Positions 25,684 through 33,160 of a DNA stretch of 41,951 nt are shown here, piece by piece; position 1 is the first letter of the stretch; each line of letters begins with the position of its first letter. The stretch is taken from contig JAZNBK010000043.1 in assembly GCA_045587025.1 (NCBI GenBank), forward strand, positions 1 through 41,951, read 5' to 3'. The translations under genes and the position numbers were made by a program. The notes beneath the pieces were generated by a model, which was given only the letters and a program-made list of their open reading frames with translations, did no database searches and was not told the origin of the DNA. Source of the DNA: UBA1740 sp045587025 (GTDB taxonomy: Bacteria; Bacillota; Clostridia; Oscillospirales; CAG-272).

Positions 25684-26292
25684 TTATTTTACCTTACCAA
25701 AGTTTTCGAGCGGAAAAATTCTGAGTACGACCTTACCTATTATGAGACGCGCGTCGATTTCACCAAAGTATCGGCTATCGAGCGAATCGTTGCGGTGGTC
25801 GCCCATAACGAACACGTGATTTTCAGAAACGGTAATTTCGTCCATATTCATAATTGTGTCTGTTCCGTTACGGTAAATATAATTTTCTACAAGCTCGTTT
25901 CCGTTCACATATACGACGCCGTCTATAATTTTCACCTTTTGACCTTCGGTGGCGATTACTCGCTTAATTAACGGCTCTTTGGGGGAAATGTGAGGAAAGC
26001 TTGCTGTCTGATCTTCCGTCAATTGAAATACTACTATATCGGAAAATTGAGGTTCATACAAAAAATCGGATAAAAGCAGGTGCTCCTTATCTTTAAGCGT
26101 TTGAAGCATAGAGCCACCGGAAACAACCGAATGTCTGAAGAAAAAAGCGGAAATGAGCAAGATAACTCCAAAAGAGATAGCTATAAGCTCAATTATATCA
26201 AAAATATCGTCTACGATACTTTTCTTTTGCTTTTTTTGTTCATTGTTTGTCGGGAGCTCGTTTCTCTCTGCATCAGATGATTTTTTAGCCAT
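25684..26292 (-). CDS. lepB: signal peptidase I
   Basis: Membrane serine/lysine protease that removes signal peptides, 202 residues. A charged cytoplasmic N-terminus (1-28) precedes one membrane span (about 31-52). Catalytic Ser61 is in SGGSM and catalytic Lys110 in LIKRVIATEG. The conserved MGDHRNDSLDSR is at 163-174. ATG 26292 is chosen because AAGGA lies 10 bases upstream. A longer in-frame start would begin inside apgM with no ribosome binding site. Confidence 0.95.
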   Translation of the reverse strand: MAKKSSDAERNELPTNNEQKKQKKSIVDDIFDIIELIAISFGVILLISAFFFRHSVVSGGSMLQTLKDKEHLLLSDFLYEPQFSDIVVFQLTEDQTASFPHISPKEPLIKRVIATEGQKVKIIDGVVYVNGNELVENYIYRNGTDTIMNMDEITVSENHVFVMGDHRNDSLDSRYFGEIDARLIIGKVVLRIFPLENFGKVK

Positions 26293-26314
26293 AGTATGAT
26301 TTTCCTTTTCAAAA

Positions 26315-27526
26315 TTAGTTTCCATTCACGAGCAAATCCATAAGGGAAGTGCCGTCAGGAATATAAAAATTACTATCGGTAGCGGTTTTCTCGGTTAAGG
26401 TAGTAACGCCGTTGTGTTCCTTATTTGAAGAAAAGAGCATAAACGGAACCGGCTCCATACTATGAGTCCTGATTTCGATAGGCGTTGGGTGGTCGGGCAA
26501 TGCTAAAATTTTAAAGTCCTCGCCAGAATTTGAGAGATAGTCGTAAAGCGGCTTTAAAATAAGCTGATCTATCTTTTCTATCGAAAGAACCTTGTTCTCA
26601 ATTTCAGCCCTGTGTCCGCATTCATCGGGCGCTTCAACGTGTATATAAACGAGATCCTTGCCGTTTTTGAAGGCGTTTATTGCGGCGTCTGCCTTGCCCT
26701 TATAGTTAGTATGGACGTTTCCTGTAGCGCCCTCAACGTCGATTGACTGCATACCGGCGCAGATAGCAATACCTTTAATAAGGTCAACTGCGGAAATAAC
26801 CGATGCGTCAAGTCCCCACTTTTCTTTGAAGGAGGGAAGCGCGGGCTTCTTTCCGGGGCTCCAAAGCCAAGCCGAGTTTGCTACTCGCTTTCCGTTTTTG
26901 CGGCGGGCTTCATTAACAGGATGATTTTTCAAAATTTCGTAGCTGTCCCGCATTAACTGATAGAAAGGTTCACCCTCTTTTCCTTTCGGAAGATAATCCT
27001 TTATGCATCTTCCGAGAATATCGTGAGGTCTCGAGAAATTGAACGTGTCGCTTGAATTTTTCCAAAGCAAACAATGACGATAGCTTACTCCCGTATAGAA
27101 ATGCCTATCTTCGTTTCCGAGCTCTTTTTCTAACGCCTTTATGAGCTCATCGGCTTCAGGCGTCGTAATTTCATCCGAGCTATGATCCAAAATGATTTTG
27201 TTATCATAGTCAAAATCGTCTGACAACGTAACTAAATTACAACGGTAAGCAGTCTCGTTTGGCTGCATATCAAGTCCCATACTCATTGCTTCGAGAGGGG
27301 ATCTTCCCTTGGAATAAATTTTCGGATCATACGATAAAATAGCTAAATTCGCCGTATCGCTTTCGGGTACCATTCCCGCGGGAACGTTAGAAACGGTGCC
27401 GCAAAGGGATGTTTTTGCCAAAAAGTCCATTTGGGGCTTGTTTGCGACCTCCATAGGAGTTTTATCCCCCAGCTCCTTAATTTTTCTATCTGCCATTCCG
27501 TCGTATACTATAACGAGATATTTCAT
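26315..27526 (-). CDS. apgM: cofactor-independent phosphoglycerate mutase, archaeal type / proposed homoserine kinase
   Basis: Alkaline-phosphatase-superfamily enzyme of 403 residues. The N-terminal metal site is in YDGMADR, the nucleophile serine in PESDTANLAI, and further metal ligands in EAPDECGHR and ALPDHPTP. It belongs to the ApgM group, members of which have been annotated either as 2,3-bisphosphoglycerate-independent phosphoglycerate mutase or as proposed homoserine kinase. Here it is promoter-proximal in the operon that ends with thrC, favouring the homoserine kinase reading (inference). ATG 27526 is chosen because GGGAG lies eight bases upstream; 13 codons of open frame before it have no site. 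Confidence 0.85.
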   Translation of the reverse strand: MKYLVIVYDGMADRKIKELGDKTPMEVANKPQMDFLAKTSLCGTVSNVPAGMVPESDTANLAILSYDPKIYSKGRSPLEAMSMGLDMQPNETAYRCNLVTLSDDFDYDNKIILDHSSDEITTPEADELIKALEKELGNEDRHFYTGVSYRHCLLWKNSSDTFNFSRPHDILGRCIKDYLPKGKEGEPFYQLMRDSYEILKNHPVNEARRKNGKRVANSAWLWSPGKKPALPSFKEKWGLDASVISAVDLIKGIAICAGMQSIDVEGATGNVHTNYKGKADAAINAFKNGKDLVYIHVEAPDECGHRAEIENKVLSIEKIDQLILKPLYDYLSNSGEDFKILALPDHPTPIEIRTHSMEPVPFMLFSSNKEHNGVTTLTEKTATDSNFYIPDGTSLMDLLVNGN

Positions 27527-27563
27527 TTTTATCTCCCTTTTGTCAAATAATAATATATCATAC

Positions 27564-27592
27564 ATTATATCATATATTCAGGCAATTTACAA
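27564..27592 (-). promoter_or_regulatory. promoter of the apgM-thrC operon
   Basis: On the minus strand: TTGTAA (27592-27587), a 17-base spacer, TATAAT (27569-27564) with extended TG. It lies about 40 bases before apgM. Genes downstream are separated by at most 59 bases or overlap, so this promoter may serve all seven. Confidence 0.75.
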
Positions 27593-27673
27593 TATCAAAT
27601 TTGAGTTATTTTGGACGAAAATAATAAATAAAAACGGTTTTTATAAATATTTACCCGAATTTGAAAAAAATTC

Positions 27674-27702
27674 TTGAAAAAACGGAACTAAAATGTTATA
27701 CT
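27674..27702 (+). promoter_or_regulatory. promoter of the radical SAM gene
   Basis: TTGAAA (27674-27679), a 17-base spacer, TATACT (27697-27702) with extended TG. Transcription would begin near 27709, so the open frame before that cannot be translated from this promoter. This constrains the start of the radical SAM gene. Confidence 0.65.
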
Positions 27703-27723
27703 TTAAATTGGTTGGGAGATGAT

Positions 27724-29421
27724 ATTATAAAAAAAGTTGTTTTTTGCGTTTTGAATTCAAAATACATCCATTCCTCTCTTGCTCCGTGGTGCTTGTACGC
27801 AGGAGTAAGGGACTATGCAAAGAGTGACGCTTCCTGCGTGGTTATCGAAGGCACGATAAACGAAAATATACTCGATGTTGCAGAACGTATTTCAAAAGCT
27901 TCTCCCGACGTCGTCGGCTTTTCAATATACATCTGGAATAAGATACAGACGTATGAATTGATATCGGAAATAAAGCGGATAATGCCGAAAATACAAATTA
28001 TTGTCGGAGGGCCTGAGGTCTCCTATAATATGAGAGAGGTCCTTTTGGAAAACCGTAATATAGATTACGGCATTTCAGGCGAGGGCGAATATCCTATCGC
28101 TATGCTCATTGATTATCTGAATTGCAAGAGAGGGGTAGAAGATGTCCCCGGCTTATCCTACAGATACGGCAATGACGTTGTCGTTTCAGAGCCGTATGTT
28201 TCCGAAAAAGAACCCCCCACTCCGTATTGTCAAGAGTATTTTGATAAATTATCGGGACGTATCGCTTATTTAGAAACCTCGAGAGGTTGTCCCTTTTCTT
28301 GCGCCTTTTGCCTTTCCGGGAGAATTGGCGGAGTGCGTTTTTTCGATGTGGAAAAAGCCAAAGCGAACATATTATTGCTCGCCAAAAGCGGAGCAAAAAC
28401 GATAAAATTGGTAGACAGAACCTTTAACGCCGACAGAAAAAGAGCAAATGAAATTTTCAAGTTCATTATTTCCAATTACGGCAGAGAAATACCGCGCGGC
28501 GTGTGCTTTCACTTTGAAATTGCAGGCGATTTGCTTGACGAGGAAACTATCGAAATTTTAAGAGAAGCGCCACTCGGAGCTATCCAATTTGAAATCGGCA
28601 TACAAAGCTTTAACGAAAAAACCTTAAGTCATATAAACCGAAAAACCAATTTAAAACGATTAAAAGAAAATATAAGAGCGCTTTTAAAAAACAAGAATAT
28701 TCATATTCACATTGACCTGATAGCAGGGTTGTCCTTCGAAGATTTAGATAGCTTTAAGGAAAGCTTCGATTCAGCGTATTTTTTGAACGCCGATATGTTA
28801 CAGCTCGGTTTTTTGAAGCTGTTGCATGGAGCGCCTATGAGAGAAGAGAAGGATATTTATCCGTGTGAATTTTCAAAAGAACCGCCCTACGAGGTTATTT
28901 CTACCCCTTATCTTTCAGAAAACGACCTGATAGAATTGCATACCGTCGAATCAGCGCTCGATAAATTGTCGAACAGCGGTAGATTTAGTCGCTCTCTCAA
29001 ATATCTGTTTTGTGAGGGGATATATACGCCGTATAATCTTTTCTTTGGCTTTGGAAAAAGCTTGAAGCAACGAGGAAAAGAGCGCTGTTCGCTCGACGAG
29101 CTGACTAATTTGTTTTATAGATATATAGGCGAAGAAATGCTTGTTGATATGAAAATTTTCAGGGATAAAATGATAGCGGACAGATTGTCCTGCTCTCCTA
29201 CGGGCGTGATTCCCGAGGCGCTATACGTCAGAGATGAAAACATTCTGAAGGTGAAAAAGTATTTGAATAGCGTAGACGCTCTTAAGGAGAAAAAGGGAAT
29301 AAAACGTTCAATAGCAATTTTGTATTCGCAAAATTGCGCTATTTACGCAGATTATTTCGAGGCAGAAAAGGAAAATGGCTATTATAAGCTTCATGAAATT
29401 GACCTCGATTTAATTTTATAA
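27724..29421 (+). CDS. B12-binding domain radical SAM protein (DUF4080 type)
   Basis: An enzyme with an N-terminal cobalamin-binding Rossmann domain (core VVFSIYIW-like and VGGPEV segments), a radical SAM domain with the cluster motif CxxxCxxC (SRGCPFSCAFC, Cys189, 193 and 196 here), and a C-terminal region of DUF4080 type. The substrate is unknown. The frame is open from a TTG at 27661, but a promoter lies inside that extension. GGGAG (27714-27718) is placed five bases before an ATT (27724) and eight before an ATA (27727), just ahead of the conserved KVVFCVLNSKYIHSS. I therefore propose a non-AUG start; TTG 27712 is the alternative. No ATG is available. Confidence 0.8.
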   Translation: MIKKVVFCVLNSKYIHSSLAPWCLYAGVRDYAKSDASCVVIEGTINENILDVAERISKASPDVVGFSIYIWNKIQTYELISEIKRIMPKIQIIVGGPEVSYNMREVLLENRNIDYGISGEGEYPIAMLIDYLNCKRGVEDVPGLSYRYGNDVVVSEPYVSEKEPPTPYCQEYFDKLSGRIAYLETSRGCPFSCAFCLSGRIGGVRFFDVEKAKANILLLAKSGAKTIKLVDRTFNADRKRANEIFKFIISNYGREIPRGVCFHFEIAGDLLDEETIEILREAPLGAIQFEIGIQSFNEKTLSHINRKTNLKRLKENIRALLKNKNIHIHIDLIAGLSFEDLDSFKESFDSAYFLNADMLQLGFLKLLHGAPMREEKDIYPCEFSKEPPYEVISTPYLSENDLIELHTVESALDKLSNSGRFSRSLKYLFCEGIYTPYNLFFGFGKSLKQRGKERCSLDELTNLFYRYIGEEMLVDMKIFRDKMIADRLSCSPTGVIPEALYVRDENILKVKKYLNSVDALKEKKGIKRSIAILYSQNCAIYADYFEAEKENGYYKLHEIDLDLIL

Positions 29422-29454
29422 TCATACTAAAATTATATTAAAAAAGGAGTGAAA

Positions 29455-29570
29455 CAAATGGATGCCCGAGGGCGAAGTTATAACACAAAGAATATAAATG
29501 GGTTTTGTTTGTCATTGGCATCCGTTTGCTTTTTTGACAGATAATCAATATTTATAGGTTGCTTTGTGTT
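29455..29570 (+). promoter_or_regulatory. structured mgtE leader: terminator-like hairpin interleaved with a second long pairing
   Basis: Stem 1: CAAATGGATGCC (29455-29466) pairs with GGCATCCGTTTG (29517-29528), 12 bp with one G-U, followed by CTTTTTT (29529-29535), as in an intrinsic terminator with a long loop. Stem 2: AACACAAAG (29482-29490) plus TATAAAT (29493-29499) pairs with ATTTATA (29550-29556) plus CTTTGTGTT (29562-29570), 16 bp with a 2x5 internal loop. The arms are interleaved, so the stems form a pseudoknot or exclude each other. The 5' arm of stem 1 contains the start codon of a 28-codon ORF. I see no M-box consensus. A simple terminator for the upstream gene is the conservative alternative. 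Confidence 0.55.
29458..29544 (+). CDS. putative leader peptide upstream of mgtE
   Basis: A 28-codon ORF (beginning MDARGRSYNTK, ending VCFFDR) with a strong ribosome binding site AAAAAGGAGTGAAACAA. That initiation region is nearly identical to the one of mgtE itself (ATAAAGGAGTAAACAA). Its start codon lies in the 5' arm and its end covers the 3' arm and T-run of the terminator-like hairpin, so ribosome position could decide termination. No homology is recognised. It could be fortuitous. Confidence 0.35.
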   Translation: MDARGRSYNTKNINGFCLSLASVCFFDR

Positions 29571-29604
29571 TACGTCTTTTAAATAACGATAAAGGAGTAA
29601 ACAA

Positions 29605-30978
29605 ATGAAAACGAACAAAGAACTTATAGACGAAATAGACGTCTTGATTGAAGAAAAAAAGTTTTCTTCATTACGCAACGAAATGCTCGAAAAAAAAGCG
29701 ATAGATTTGTCGGAAATTTTTGAAGAGCTGCCTCCTGAAAAAGCTACTCTCAGTTATCGGCTTTTACCTAAGGAATTAGCCGCAGAGGTTTTTGTAGAAA
29801 TGTCGTCGGAAATGCAGGAGAAATTGATAAACTCCTTCAGTGATTTCGAGTTGAGACAGATAATCAGCGAGCTGTATCACGACGATACGGCGGACATAAT
29901 AGAAGAAATGCCCGCGAACGTCGTAAGGAGAATACTGAAAAACTCAAGCTCCGAAACACGACGCAAGGTAAATGAATTGCTTAAATATCCTGAATCAAGC
30001 GCAGGAAGCATTATGACTACCGAGTACGTTTCTTTAAAGCAGTCAATGACTGTTAAGGAAGCTTTTGCTTATATACGCGAGGTAGCCATAAATAAAGAAA
30101 CGATATACACCTGCTATGTTGTTGATTCTAATCGGCATCTGATAGGTATTGTTACGGCAAAAACGCTTTTGCTCGCATCAGAAGATGAAATTATCAAGGA
30201 TATAATGGAGCAGAACGTAATTTTTGCATACACGCTTGATGATAGAGAACAGGTCGCCCGTCAGTTTGACAGATATGACTATCTCGCTTTGCCGGTTGTT
30301 GATACCGAGCAGCGACTTGTCGGAATTATAACCGTCGACGACGCAATTGACGTATTGCAGGAGGAGACGGAAGAGGACTTTGAAAAAATGGCGGCTATCA
30401 CTCCTATCGAAAAGCCGTATTTAAAGACCAAAACGCTCAAGATATGGCAAGCGAGAACTCCGTGGTTGCTTTTACTTATGATTTCTGCGACCTTCACCGG
30501 TTTGATTATTTCTTCCTTTGAGGAAGCTCTGCAAAGCATAGCGGTCCTTACCGTGTTTATACCTATGATAATGGGTACGGGCGGTAACTCAGGCAGTCAG
30601 GCGTCCGTCACGGTCATAAGAGGTTTGTCCACGGGTGAAATAGAATTCAGAGATTTCTTCAGGATTTTATGGAAGGAATTTAAGGTCGCGCTTTTGTGCG
30701 GCTTGACGCTTGCGGTCGTTACTCTTGTTAAAGTTATTCTTATCGATAGATATATGATGGGAAATGCAGACGTAACGCTTTCCGTTGCGCTCGTCGTGAG
30801 TATTACGCTTTTTGCGACGATATTCTGCGCCAAGCTTATCGGATGCGTACTCCCCTTGGTAGCCAAAAAGCTCGGGTTTGACCCTGCCGTTATGGCGAGC
30901 CCCTTCATTACGACGATAATAGACGCGGTATCTCTTATTGTATATTTCGGCGTTGCATCTTCGATTTTGAATATGTAA
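29605..30978 (+). CDS. mgtE: magnesium transporter MgtE
   Basis: Dimeric Mg2+ channel of 457 residues. The N-terminal acidic superhelical domain (about 1-135) has the repeated ELPPEKA/EEMPANVV pattern. Two CBS domains (about 138-258) form the Mg2+ sensor. Five membrane segments (about 285-457) carry the pore region GTGGNSGSQAS and the terminal PFITTIIDAVSLIVYF. AAAGGAG lies nine bases before the ATG. The 183-base upstream region holds a candidate regulatory leader. The AlaX gene follows after 42 bases. Confidence 0.96.
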   Translation: MKTNKELIDEIDVLIEEKKFSSLRNEMLEKKAIDLSEIFEELPPEKATLSYRLLPKELAAEVFVEMSSEMQEKLINSFSDFELRQIISELYHDDTADIIEEMPANVVRRILKNSSSETRRKVNELLKYPESSAGSIMTTEYVSLKQSMTVKEAFAYIREVAINKETIYTCYVVDSNRHLIGIVTAKTLLLASEDEIIKDIMEQNVIFAYTLDDREQVARQFDRYDYLALPVVDTEQRLVGIITVDDAIDVLQEETEEDFEKMAAITPIEKPYLKTKTLKIWQARTPWLLLLMISATFTGLIISSFEEALQSIAVLTVFIPMIMGTGGNSGSQASVTVIRGLSTGEIEFRDFFRILWKEFKVALLCGLTLAVVTLVKVILIDRYMMGNADVTLSVALVVSITLFATIFCAKLIGCVLPLVAKKLGFDPAVMASPFITTIIDAVSLIVYFGVASSILNM

Positions 30979-31020
30979 CCTTCAAAATGTTGTGTAGCTA
31001 AAAAGAATTTGAGGTAAATA

Positions 31021-32175
31021 ATGTATACGACTGAAAAATTGTTTTATAACGACAGTTATATTACCGAATTTAAGGCGAAAATTATCTCTGTAAGCAAAAA
31101 GGGAGACCTCTTTCAGTGTATTCTTGACCGAACTGCATTTTTTCCAACCGAGGCAGGACAGTCCTGCGACACGGGAAGGATAGACGATGCAAACGTAGTC
31201 GATGTAATGGAAGAGAATGGAGAAATAATACATTTTATCGATAAAGAACCGTCCTCAAACGAGGTTTTATGTAAATTAGATTGGGAAAAACGTTTTCGTA
31301 AAATGCAAAACCACACGGGCGAGCATATTGTTTCAGGGCTCTTAAATTCTGTATACGGCTTTGACAACGTCGGCTTTCATTTAGGGAGTACAGACGTTAC
31401 TATCGACTTTAACGGTGTTTTGAGCGACGCCCAATTATCTGAAATTGAGAAAGCCGCCAATGAAGCGATAGTCAGCAATATTAAGATAAAAGCAGAGTTT
31501 CCGAGTGCGAAAGAATTGGCAAATATGAATTATCGCAGCAAATTGGAGATAAAAGATAATTTGCGTATCGTAACTATTGCGGGTTATGACGTTTGCGCTT
31601 GCTGCGCCCCTCATGTAAACTATACGGGTGAAGTGGGAATTATAAAGCTTTTGGACAGTATTCATTACAAGGGCGGAACGCGGCTTCATATGCTTTGCGG
31701 CTTTGATGCGCTTTACGATTATGGGCGCAGATATAAGAATGTAAAGAGCATTTCCGAGTTGCTTTCTGCAAAGCAGGAAAACGTATACGAGGCAGTGATA
31801 AGGTTAACGCAAAACCTCGCAGAAGAAAAAGCAAAAAATTCCGCCCTGCGTTTTGAAATCTTAAAGGAAAAAACAAAAAATCTTCCTTTTTGTGAAAAGA
31901 ACCGAGTGATTTTTGAAGGGGAGGCCGATTTTAATTTCTTGAGAAATTACGCAAATTTGGCAGTAAAAAGCACGGCAGAAATTTGTGCGGTCTTTTCCGG
32001 CGACGACGAGAACGGTTATAAATACGTAATTGCCTCAGAGTGTATAGATTTATCAAAAAAGGTTAATGAAATAAATTCCGCCCTTAACGGCAGCGGGGGA
32101 GGAAAAAGTAAAATGATACAGGGAAGCGTGAAGGCGAAGTCAGATAAGATAAAAAAATTTTTTGCCGTCGAGTGA
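31021..32175 (+). CDS. alanyl-tRNA editing protein, AlaX-like with DHHA1 domain
   Basis: A free-standing homologue of the alanyl-tRNA synthetase editing domain, expected to hydrolyse Ser- or Gly-tRNA(Ala). Zinc ligands are visible: His98 and His102 in NHTGEH, Cys194 and His198 in CCAPH. The N-terminal part resembles the AlaRS linker domain (FFPTEAGQSCDTG). The C-terminus (about 310-384) is DHHA1-like, ending with GSGGGKSKMIQGSVK. 384 residues fits the long AlaX class. TTGAGGT precedes the ATG. Confidence 0.9.
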   Translation: MYTTEKLFYNDSYITEFKAKIISVSKKGDLFQCILDRTAFFPTEAGQSCDTGRIDDANVVDVMEENGEIIHFIDKEPSSNEVLCKLDWEKRFRKMQNHTGEHIVSGLLNSVYGFDNVGFHLGSTDVTIDFNGVLSDAQLSEIEKAANEAIVSNIKIKAEFPSAKELANMNYRSKLEIKDNLRIVTIAGYDVCACCAPHVNYTGEVGIIKLLDSIHYKGGTRLHMLCGFDALYDYGRRYKNVKSISELLSAKQENVYEAVIRLTQNLAEEKAKNSALRFEILKEKTKNLPFCEKNRVIFEGEADFNFLRNYANLAVKSTAEICAVFSGDDENGYKYVIASECIDLSKKVNEINSALNGSGGGKSKMIQGSVKAKSDKIKKFFAVE

Positions 32176-32199
32176 AACAATTCCGTTAGAGGTGGCTTT

Positions 32200-32538
32200 A
32201 TGGCGTACGTATATATAATTAAATGCAGCGACGGAAGCTATTATACGGGAGTTGCGACCGATATAAAGCGCAGAATAAAAGAGCATTATTACAAATTAAA
32301 GAATTGCGCGAAATACACGAGAGCAAGAGACGTTATAGAGCTATCTGCGGTTTGGGAAGCCGAAAATTTATCTACCGCAGGAAAGCTGGAGTATTATATA
32401 AAAAAGCGCTTAACACATAGCGAAAAAAAGGCGCTGATAGAGAAAAACGATTTGTTTTCACAGATAATAAAAGACGAAAAATTGGATTTTTCTTACACCC
32501 GAATAAGCGATATTTCGCTTGACGACTGCATAAATTAA
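32200..32538 (+). CDS. GIY-YIG domain protein (UPF0213/YhbQ-like)
   Basis: A small (112-residue) single-domain GIY-YIG protein. YVYIIKC (3-9) and YYTGVATDIKRRIKEH (14-29) form the YhbQ-like GIY-YIG signature, with YTG in place of YIG. These stand-alone proteins are nuclease-fold members of unclear substrate. AGAGGTGG lies seven bases upstream. It begins 24 bases after the AlaX gene and is probably cotranscribed. Confidence 0.88.
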   Translation: MAYVYIIKCSDGSYYTGVATDIKRRIKEHYYKLKNCAKYTRARDVIELSAVWEAENLSTAGKLEYYIKKRLTHSEKKALIEKNDLFSQIIKDEKLDFSYTRISDISLDDCIN

Positions 32539-32578
32539 GAAAAAAATCAAAAAAACAAAATAAATATTGCAAAAAGTA

Positions 32579-32607
32579 TTGCATTTCTGATAATTATGTG
32601 TTAAAAT
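32579..32607 (+). promoter_or_regulatory. promoter of rplS
   Basis: TTGCAT (32579-32584), a 17-base spacer, TAAAAT (32602-32607) with extended TG. It is 90 bases before rplS, leaving a structured leader of about 80 bases. Confidence 0.7.
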
Positions 32608-32615
32608 ATTTGAGA

Positions 32616-32677
32616 TTGTAGGAATTCTACAACTATATTAAAGAACAGTCCTCTGCGATGCTCCGTACGAATGTTCT
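32616..32677 (+). promoter_or_regulatory. rplS leader with two hairpins (possible L19 autoregulatory leader)
   Basis: Hairpin 1: TTGTAG (32616-32621), loop GAATT, CTACAA (32627-32632). Hairpin 2: AGAACA (32642-32647) with TGTTCT (32672-32677) enclosing CTCTGCGATGCTCCG. An L19 leader motif is known upstream of rplS in Firmicutes. Position fits, but I cannot confirm the consensus from memory. Confidence 0.45.
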
Positions 32678-32696
32678 GTTGAAGGAGGAGCCGAAA

Positions 32697-33038
32697 ATGG
32701 AAAAAATTCAGGCTTTTGTTAGCGAGCAACTTAAAAAGGATGTGCCCCAGTTTTCTATTGGTGATACCGTGAAGGTATACAATAAGATCAAAGAGGGCGC
32801 AAGAGAGAGAATTCAGCTTTTCGAGGGAACTGTTATTGCAAAGCATAACGGTGGCATTTCAGAGACCTTCACCGTAAGACGTATTTCTTATGGCTGCGGT
32901 CACGAAAAAACCTTCCCGCTTCATTCTCCGAATGTTGAAAAGGTAGAGGTTGTACGTTACGGTAAGGTTCGTCGTGCAAAACTCTATTACCTTCGTGACA
33001 AAGTTGGTAAGGATGCAAAGGTTAAAGAGAAAATTTAG
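32697..33038 (+). CDS. rplS: 50S ribosomal protein L19
   Basis: Ribosomal protein at the 30S-50S interface, 113 residues, matching family length. Family segments seen are PQFSIGDTVKV, RERIQLFEGTVI, ETFTVRRIS, GCGHEKTFPLHSP and VRRAKLYYLRDKVGKDAKV. The ATG at 32697 is preceded by GAAGGAGG; an upstream in-frame ATG lies in the leader hairpin and is rejected. It has its own promoter and terminator and is detached from the rpsP-rimM-trmD genes with which it is usually encoded. Confidence 0.98.
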   Translation: MEKIQAFVSEQLKKDVPQFSIGDTVKVYNKIKEGARERIQLFEGTVIAKHNGGISETFTVRRISYGCGHEKTFPLHSPNVEKVEVVRYGKVRRAKLYYLRDKVGKDAKVKEKI

Positions 33039-33054
33039 TCCTGCGCAATTACCT

Positions 33055-33078
33055 TTTAATATGCTGACGCATATTAAA
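33055..33078. repeat. inverted repeat after rplS
   Basis: TTTAATATG (33055-33063), loop CTGACG, CATATTAAA (33070-33078): a perfect 9-bp stem between the rplS stop and its terminator. It may protect the mRNA 3' end or bind a protein. Confidence 0.4.
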
Positions 33079-33091
33079 CGAAACAGGAAGA

Positions 33092-33120
33092 AAACCGGGC
33101 TGAAAAGCTCGGTTTCTTTC
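33092..33120 (+). terminator. rplS terminator
   Basis: AAACCGGGCT (33092-33101), a GAAA tetraloop, AGCTCGGTTT (33106-33115), one G-U pair, then CTTTC. This is a typical intrinsic terminator. The FkbM gene begins 41 bases on without an evident promoter, so some read-through is likely. Confidence 0.8.
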
Positions 33121-33160
33121 GTATTACGAGTAAATCCCATTGAGGTATCAGAGGTATTAT

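Noticed and set aside
27661..27723. 21-codon N-terminal extension of the radical SAM protein from TTG 27661
   Set aside because: It overlaps a good promoter, lacks a ribosome binding site and precedes the conserved N-terminus of the family.
29534..29562. TTGACA at 29534-29539 as an mgtE promoter
   Set aside because: The hexamer is perfect, but the bases 16-18 further on (GGTTGC region) are no -10 element.
29422..29604. M-box (ykoK) riboswitch before mgtE
   Set aside because: The characteristic M-box core segments are absent and the leader is shorter than a full M-box. The element seen is different.
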